From positions 4,435 through 50,438 of the forward strand of contig PDIP01000011.1 in the NCBI GenBank assembly GCA_002811645.1: DNA of 46,004 nucleotides, read 5' to 3'. Both the position numbers and the translations under genes were made by a program. Source of the stretch: Corallochytrium limacisporum. Lineage: Eukaryota > Opisthokonta. Shown here piece by piece: positions 40,443 to 46,004 of this stretch; positions within the stretch are counted from its first letter, which is position 1, and every line of letters starts with the position of its first letter. The notes below the pieces were generated by a model. The model did no database searches and had not been told where the DNA came from. It saw nothing but the letters and a program-made list of their open reading frames with translations.

Positions 40443-41971
40443 CATTGCCCCTGGCCCTCCCCGCGGCGGCGCCGCCGTGAGGTTTTTCTTGGTTTCTTTT
40501 TGGTGTTCTTGTCGGGGTTGTGAACGTGTTCTCTTTGGGTTGGGTTGCTGGTGTTTTGCCGTATCTCCCGAGGATGTGCGTCTGCATGTTGCCGGGTCAG
40601 GTTTGTCGCTGTCCGATCGGTCGGTGGTTCTCTTCTCTTGCCCGGCCAAGGTCGCCCGCCACCCGATCGACATGCACTGCGCATACACAAGATCACGTAA
40701 CAAGGGCAGATCGGCGCCAGTTGGTCTGGAGGAGCAACGCGCACACAAAGTCTCGTCGCGCATCTCTCACCCGTGGCACATCTCCTCCTCAGTCACAGAG
40801 ACCTTTTCACTCGGAGAACACGCAGACCACCGGTCTTGGGGTTTGTGTTCGGGGCGTCACGTGCTGATAATCTACGGCCGGGATCTCTATAGTGAATGTA
40901 CTAACAATTACTCTCCCCAGTTTCGGGCAGCGACATGTGGTACCCGGGAAAGCGTGAAAAAACACAAAACATATATGCCCGTCGTTTCCGTACCCAAATT
41001 AGAGAATTGCTGTCGAAATTATGGATATATTTACTATTGCGTACCGTATTTTGCTTTCTGAACATACCTACCCCTAAGAGAACGTAAGCTTGGTGCGGAG
41101 AATCTTATCGGACTGTCCACAACCCCACCACACACACGCACTTTCTCTGTCTCTGTCTCCCTCGCGCTCTCAGGTGTTAAGAGCCTGCTCAGCTATTCTT
41201 ACATTTACCATACAAACTACCTGGCCTATACCAATCTCCAGAGCAGTGGGGGGGGGGGCTCCATCGCCCCGGGGTTTTTCATCTTTATTTTTTTTGGTTG
41301 TTTTCATTTTTTTTTGGCTTTTTTGCTCTTTTCGTGGCCAGTCCTGCCCGTTTTACTCACTGTCTTTTCGGTGGAAATTGCCCAGGAGGAAGAGGGGGAC
41401 AAATTCGTATGCTGTCCTTTTTCTCTATTCTATTTTCTCTTTTTTTTTTCTTTCTGTTCCGTTTCTTGGGAGGGGGGGGGGTGTCGGGTATTTTTCGCTG
41501 GAGCTAAAAGGAAAAAGAAAAAAGAAAAGTGGCAGAGGGGGGGGGCTTTCAATTTTTCTTCTGGGTTTCAAAAAAAAAGAAAAATTAGAGCAGTGTCTGT
41601 GGAGGGATCTCTTGTGGCGTGGTTTCGGTACTGAACGTACCGCAAGTACCGGCCCTCCTGCCCCACACTGCGGGGGAGGGGAGGGCGGCGGGGAGGCAAC
41701 CCAAGGGCCACCCCTCCCCGCTCTCTCTTGTTCGTTTCCTCTTTTTTGCAGCGCTTGTTAATCAATAAATATTAGACTTCAATATTAAATGTAGGAAAGT
41801 TTGTAACTATTGATGCCTGCCTGCGCAGTGGGGGAGAACGTCCTCCGGCCCGGCACGCCCCTCACTCGCCGACTGCGTTCTCTGAATCAATCTCCATCAT
41901 CAATGCCCACCATTTTTTTTTGGCCTTAATCGCGATGCGTCTCTCTTACAAACAGCTAACAGTGGTGTAAT

Positions 41972-43486
41972 CTATGATTTGGGCTCCATGCCGTGTCTTT
42001 TGAGCGTCTCGCGGACCTCGGCGTATACTTCATCATCCGCGGATTCGGCGTTGATGGTAACCAGCTTACCCAGGTCACCCATGTGGTCACAGACCGGTTT
42101 GTTCTTCTCCATGAAGGTTGCAAAACGCTTCGTGATGGTCTCCTTGTTGTCATCAGCGCGACCAGAGTCCTCTCCACGCTTGAGCAGCCGCTCCTCCATG
42201 ACCGCTTCACCGCACTCAAAGAACAGCGCGAGCTGTGCCGGGAGGACCTTCTCCTCGAATTCAACTGCCTGTCCAACCTCGCGTGGGTAACCATCCAGGA
42301 GCCAGGTGTTGACGTCTGGATTTTGCACCATCTTCTGCCGGACCAGATGTAGAACAATGTCGTTGCTAACCAATTTGCCCTCGGCCATGATCCCTTCCAC
42401 CTCCCTGCCCAGTGTGCTGCCGCTTGCGACCTCCGCACGGAGCAGATCGCCGGTGCTAATGTGTCCGAAGCCATAGTCCGCGACTATGCGGTCGCACTGT
42501 GTTCCCTTGCCTGCGCCCGGCCCCCCCAGCACAAAAATGACCTTTGTATCCGGGGAGATCTGCTTTGCTTCGCTTGCGTCCATTGGTGCGACAGGGGCCG
42601 CAGCGGTGGTGGCGCTGGCGGCAACGTCCTTTGCCTTGCCGAATATCGGATCCAACACGTCCTTGACATCAGCAAAGATCTCATCCACGCCACGTTCGGC
42701 GTTAATTTTCACGACTTTGTCACCGTAGTGGTCGACGACGGGCAGAGACTGCTCCATGAAGGTCTTGAACCGCTTCTTGATGGCCTCGATATTATCGTCA
42801 CTGCGACCTGACGTCTCGCCCCGCTTAAGCAGGCGCTTCTCCATGGTCTCTTCCCCGCACTCAAAGAAGAGGAGCAATTCGCTCTTGACCACGTTCGATT
42901 CGAAGGCAATGCCTTGGCTTGTGTCCCGCGGGAAGCCGTCAATGATAAAGCCTGGGTTGGACGGCGATTTGCGCTCGCGCATGGCATTGCGGAGGAGTGT
43001 TATGGTCACTTCTTGATCCACCAGCTTGCCTTCTTTGACGATGCCGTCGATCATGGTGCCGAGTTCGGTCCCCTTGGCCACCTCAGCTCTCAGCAGATCG
43101 CCTGCGCTCAGGTGCGATAGACCATACTCTTCGACTATCTTTTCTGCCTGTGTACCCTTGCCTGCACCAGGACCGCCAATCACGAAGATCACGCGCTGGT
43201 CCCTGAGGTCGTCGCTGGGTTCGAGCTTGAAGTTGTCGACAGCGCTGGTGGCGGCAGGAGTGGATGGCGCCGCTGCCGCTCCCGATCCACTACTGCCAGC
43301 AAAGGCATGAGGCGAGACTGTGACCTCACCGTCTTTGACTTTGCCCAGGCACTCCTGCAGGAAACCGATTGGTTCATCGGGTTTGTGGTACAGCAGACCG
43401 ACGACCAGACTCTCCAGGAGAGCGTTGATATTGTGCTTTTCTAGGTACTTCTGGGCCTGAGCCTCTACTGGCGCTACAGGTGCCAT
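41972..43486 (-). CDS. tandem adenylate/UMP-CMP kinase with N-terminal Dpy-30/RIIa-like domain (504 aa)
   Basis: Two complete nucleoside-monophosphate kinase domains follow each other. The first P-loop GGPGAGKGT is at 104-112 and the second at 321-329. Each has SxGDLLRAEV, a DGFPR or DGYPR motif, KRGExSGRxDDN as a short lid, and the conserved Arg residues. Short lids place them with cytosolic AK1/UMP-CMP-type kinases. They catalyse reversible phosphate transfer between ATP and a nucleoside monophosphate. Residues 12-47 (KYLEKHNINALLESLVVGLL, then HKPDEPIGFLQECL) form a Dpy-30/RIIa-like dimerisation-docking helix pair, as in flagellar and AK5/AK8-type kinases. An Ala/Ser-rich linker follows. 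In other organisms this domain tethers kinases to AKAP-like partners, often in cilia. Whether this organism has cilia is unknown. Confidence 0.93.
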   Translation of the reverse strand: MAPVAPVEAQAQKYLEKHNINALLESLVVGLLYHKPDEPIGFLQECLGKVKDGEVTVSPHAFAGSSGSGAAAAPSTPAATSAVDNFKLEPSDDLRDQRVIFVIGGPGAGKGTQAEKIVEEYGLSHLSAGDLLRAEVAKGTELGTMIDGIVKEGKLVDQEVTITLLRNAMRERKSPSNPGFIIDGFPRDTSQGIAFESNVVKSELLLFFECGEETMEKRLLKRGETSGRSDDNIEAIKKRFKTFMEQSLPVVDHYGDKVVKINAERGVDEIFADVKDVLDPIFGKAKDVAASATTAAAPVAPMDASEAKQISPDTKVIFVLGGPGAGKGTQCDRIVADYGFGHISTGDLLRAEVASGSTLGREVEGIMAEGKLVSNDIVLHLVRQKMVQNPDVNTWLLDGYPREVGQAVEFEEKVLPAQLALFFECGEAVMEERLLKRGEDSGRADDNKETITKRFATFMEKNKPVCDHMGDLGKLVTINAESADDEVYAEVRETLKRHGMEPKS

Positions 43487-46004
43487 AAGTGCTGATTGGT
43501 GCTTTTACTACTAACAGTCAAATATGGCCCATAAATTCAGACCTTACAAAACCTCCAACCAAAAAAAAAACACAGACAAAACAAGCAAACCTGATGCCTC
43601 CAAGCAACAAAACTAAGAACCCAAATTGCTTCCGCTTTCCCAGCTGCTCAGGAGACTGGCCGAAATTGTCCTCAAGTAGGCCTTCACCCCAACATCACAG
43701 AGTCCCGTCATTTAGCTGGCCATGTCTTCCGCCTGACTACTACACCCGCTGAACCCAACCGGCCGCTGCGGGTTATCGATGTCCACCTTTGCCCGCGCTG
43801 CCCAAGGTCGTCGTTCCCTCTTTCCGTACCGAACGAACCGCCCTGTCTCTCCTTCACCGTCGTTTCTCTCCTTCACCGCAAGTTTACGTCGCACTCCGGC
43901 CCTAAAGGAGCCGAGGATGTTCGGACGGAAGAAGAGGGAAGACGGGGCGAAGGAAGCGGGGAGGGACGGACCCACGGCAAACGGCCCAAACCAACCACAC
44001 ACACACCCCCCCCCCCACCGCTGAGCCGGGTCTTTCAGGTTTGGTCCCTTCCGGGGCCCGGGGAGGTGAAGGGCCCCCCTCCCCCCCGCGGGGAAGGAGG
44101 GGTCCGCCCGGTTTGTATTTCTTAGTACGTCGCGGGCAGCTGATTGTTCCAATCATCCCCTTTCAGTATCGTGAAAAGGCGAACCTTGTCTCTGTTTATT
44201 GGATTGTAAATGTTATATGATAAAGTTAAATGAAAAAGAATCAATATCTGATTGTCATACAAAAGCTCGCATGTAGTAAATTGAGTATAAGATACGTCAT
44301 GAATCATGCACGTAGGACCCAACAATGGTAATACAGCCCAAGGAAAAAAAAAGGGGCGGGGGATATCAGGGGGGCAATTGTGGGAGGGGTGCCGTGGGAT
44401 CGTTCCCACCTCGAACCGCATTATTGCATAGTGAATGTTCTGCAAATTTTTTTCCATCATCATAAAAACATGTGCTTCGTGGCGCCGCGTCCCCAATGCG
44501 CCCATTCTGGCACACCACCCTCGCAACAGGGGAGAAACAGCACGGCTAGGGGCAGTGTTTAGTACTGAAAGTACTGAAACGCCCTCGGTTGCTCTTCCCC
44601 TGTCTTCACCAATTTCCATTGGGACCACCTCTTGCCCTAAGAAGGCGAAACCGAGCGTGAAGAAAAATGTTCGCTTTTTCTCAGTTCATTTAATATGGCT
44701 TGGTCATGTCGGACCGGGGTGATTCATGTGGTTTGAAATCATCAAGCTCCAAAGTCACTTCGCTAGCCAGACATGTTCATTTCCAGTACTTAATGTACGC
44801 ACACATTTTCAGAATAGTTCGGCCGCCGCCTTTGACACTTGGAAGTACCCGAATGTCCTTTCTGCCATCGGCGATGCCGATCAACTATTCTATATACTGG
44901 TTACTTTATAGTATATCATCCCTTTCAATGAATATGGAGTCAAATTATTGTCGAATTCGCAATAATATTTATATACTGACTATTTTTATGTATTTCCCTT
45001 CATCGGGGCCTGCTGTCTTCCCTTTCTGTCTTTTTCCTGCAACTGTTTCCCCGAATGGCGTACTTTCACTATGGAAATGCTCGAATGTGCCATCGCTTTC
45101 CGGAGAAACTCTCATCAGTGAAGAAGATTTTTTCTTTTCTTTACGACATTCCCGCCCCCCATAGTCCCCGATTTCTGCGAAAAAGTCCACACGTTCAGTA
45201 CTTGATGTGGTTTTTTGTCGCTATCGCGAAAGAAAAAATTGACGGAAGAGGGGTAGCAGGGTTGCCCCCAACCCCTCTCGCTCTTCCTCTCTGCGAGCGT
45301 GGGTTGCTCGTCCTTTCCCGTTCCGACCGTCCGTCCTTTCCTCCACGGAACCCAGCCAGCCACGCAACGCGAGTTTGCGGGAGCGACTCCGTGTCACCGG
45401 AAAAGAAAAACTCCGACATTAACGCTCTGACTCGGCTGCCGCGTTTGTGGAGGGAGGTGGATTTGGGGTGGGAAGGCCCTTGAAGGAGGCCTCCCCGCCC
45501 GGGGGGGGTTGGGGTTTTAGAACGCGCACTGGGGCTCAGTAGTGAAGGAAGGGGGGTAAGGGGGGGGGGGCATTGGAAACTTTTTTCTTTTCTCCCCGGA
45601 GCTACTGAGAAAACACCACCACAAATTGCTATTCCCGCACACACGCGAACGATCGCACCAAAGGGTTATTTTTTTTCCTTTCTCTTCCCTCTCCCACCCA
45701 GCCCCCTTCCTTCCTCCTTTCCTCCCCCTTTTTTGTCGTGCGCCACACGGCTTTTTGGGGTGGGACCTGGGGAGCGCATACTGAAAGAACTGTGAAATTG
45801 GGAGTCTTTTTAAATTCCAAACACTGCGCATGGGAGAGGAAGGAGGGGGGCCGGAGGAACAGAGGCGGAGGAGAGAGTGAGTAGGCGACGTGAGGGAGCA
45901 GAGGGAGCGAGGCGACTTGCCTTGAGCGCTGCCAAGTGCCACGAAGCCAAGCACAGGGCCAGAGGGAGAGGGAGAGAGTGTGTGTGTGTGAGAGTTGGGG
46001 GGGG
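43487..46004. other. 2.5 kb low-complexity spacer to the right edge
   Basis: It probably contains the adenylate kinase promoter next to 43486, and possibly the upstream region of a gene beyond the window. It has several G and C runs (43999-44020, 44041-44110, 45490-45520, 45553-45571). Repeats of AGTACTGAA are at 44561-44578, with related copies near 44776 and 45195. No ORF here has recognisable protein character. Confidence 0.45.
44561..44579 (+). repeat. tandem AGTACTGAA motif
   Basis: Two adjacent copies of AGTACTGAA at a nine-base period. A related triple (GGTACTGAAC, GTACCGCAA, GTACCGG) is at 41627-41652. Candidate regulatory or simple repeat; unproven. Confidence 0.5.

Larger units (their letters stand above)
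38462..41971. other. 3.5 kb low-complexity spacer
   Basis: No gene is supported. It holds CT, AC and GT microsatellites, long A and T tracts (for example 41280-41325 and 41430-41460) and G runs (41248-41258, 41471-41480, 41537-41545). A TACGTACG palindromic cluster is at 40210-40231. Frames of up to about 230 codons occur but are low-complexity or mutually overlapping. Confidence 0.5.

Noticed and set aside
40375-41761. Plus-strand frames of about 228 and 223 codons
   Set aside because: Built from GT repeats and T/G tracts that read as Val/Cys and Phe/Gly runs; no domain.
43712-44152. 146-codon minus-strand frame next to the adenylate kinase
   Set aside because: Low-complexity Gly/Pro/Arg composition generated by C and G runs.
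44122-44628. 168-codon minus-strand frame in the right spacer
   Set aside because: No domain, AT-rich mixed composition, and it crosses G-runs and repeat motifs; likely chance.

Overview
The window is nuclear DNA from an intron-poor eukaryote. Every recognisable gene (VPS16, TIM10, a MYBBP1A/Pol5-type protein, MRNIP, a formiminotransferase, a tandem adenylate kinase, a GATA factor, an NSS transporter, a CaMKK-like kinase) reads as one uninterrupted ORF. Spacers are long and low in complexity, with G/C runs, CT and GT microsatellites and T tracts. The lineage cannot be fixed from sequence alone. Plausible hosts are intron-poor unicellular algae or heterotrophs, such as red-algal or stramenopile types, or another protist. 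A eukaryotic TPP riboswitch, tandem MyTH4-FERM tails and plant-type GATA fingers (C-X2-C-X18-C-X2-C) all have to be compatible with it. There are no prokaryotic operons, rRNAs, tRNAs or CRISPR arrays that I can see.

Layout. 0-8.3 kb is gene-poor: a decayed ankyrin-repeat gene (about 583-1090) and two minus-strand genes for small Cys-rich proteins (1438-2178 and 4725-5162). 8.3-12.8 kb holds an NSS-family Na+-coupled transporter (+) facing, tail to tail, a 657-residue type I surface protein (-). The 5' leader of the surface-protein gene contains a clear TPP (thiamine pyrophosphate) riboswitch aptamer at 12655-12735. 12.8-16.2 kb is spacer. 16.2-38.5 kb is the gene-dense core: CaMKK-like kinase (-), TIM10 (+), a 1972-residue myosin-like protein (+), MRNIP (-), VPS16 (+), formiminotransferase (+), MYBBP1A/Pol5 (+) and a polyglutamine double-GATA factor (-). 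38.5-46.0 kb is low-complexity spacer around one adenylate kinase gene (-).

Two observations stand out. First, the TPP riboswitch sits 20 nt before the AUG of a secreted, membrane-anchored protein of no recognised thiamine family. It suggests a thiamine-responsive surface protein, possibly for vitamin capture, controlled by an aptamer with almost no expression platform. Second, the 1972-residue protein keeps the tail of a class VII/X/XV-like myosin (IQ region and two MyTH4-FERM modules). Its N-terminal approximately 540 residues are recognisably derived from a myosin motor in which the P-loop, switch I and switch II have all been lost. It looks like a retained, motor-dead pseudomyosin.

Most core genes are housekeeping: vacuolar/endosomal tethering (VPS16), mitochondrial inner-membrane import (TIM10), ribosome biogenesis (MYBBP1A/Pol5), DNA-damage response (MRNIP), one-carbon metabolism and adenylate balance. 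They do not form one pathway. The left third is more accessory, with secreted proteins and a decayed gene.
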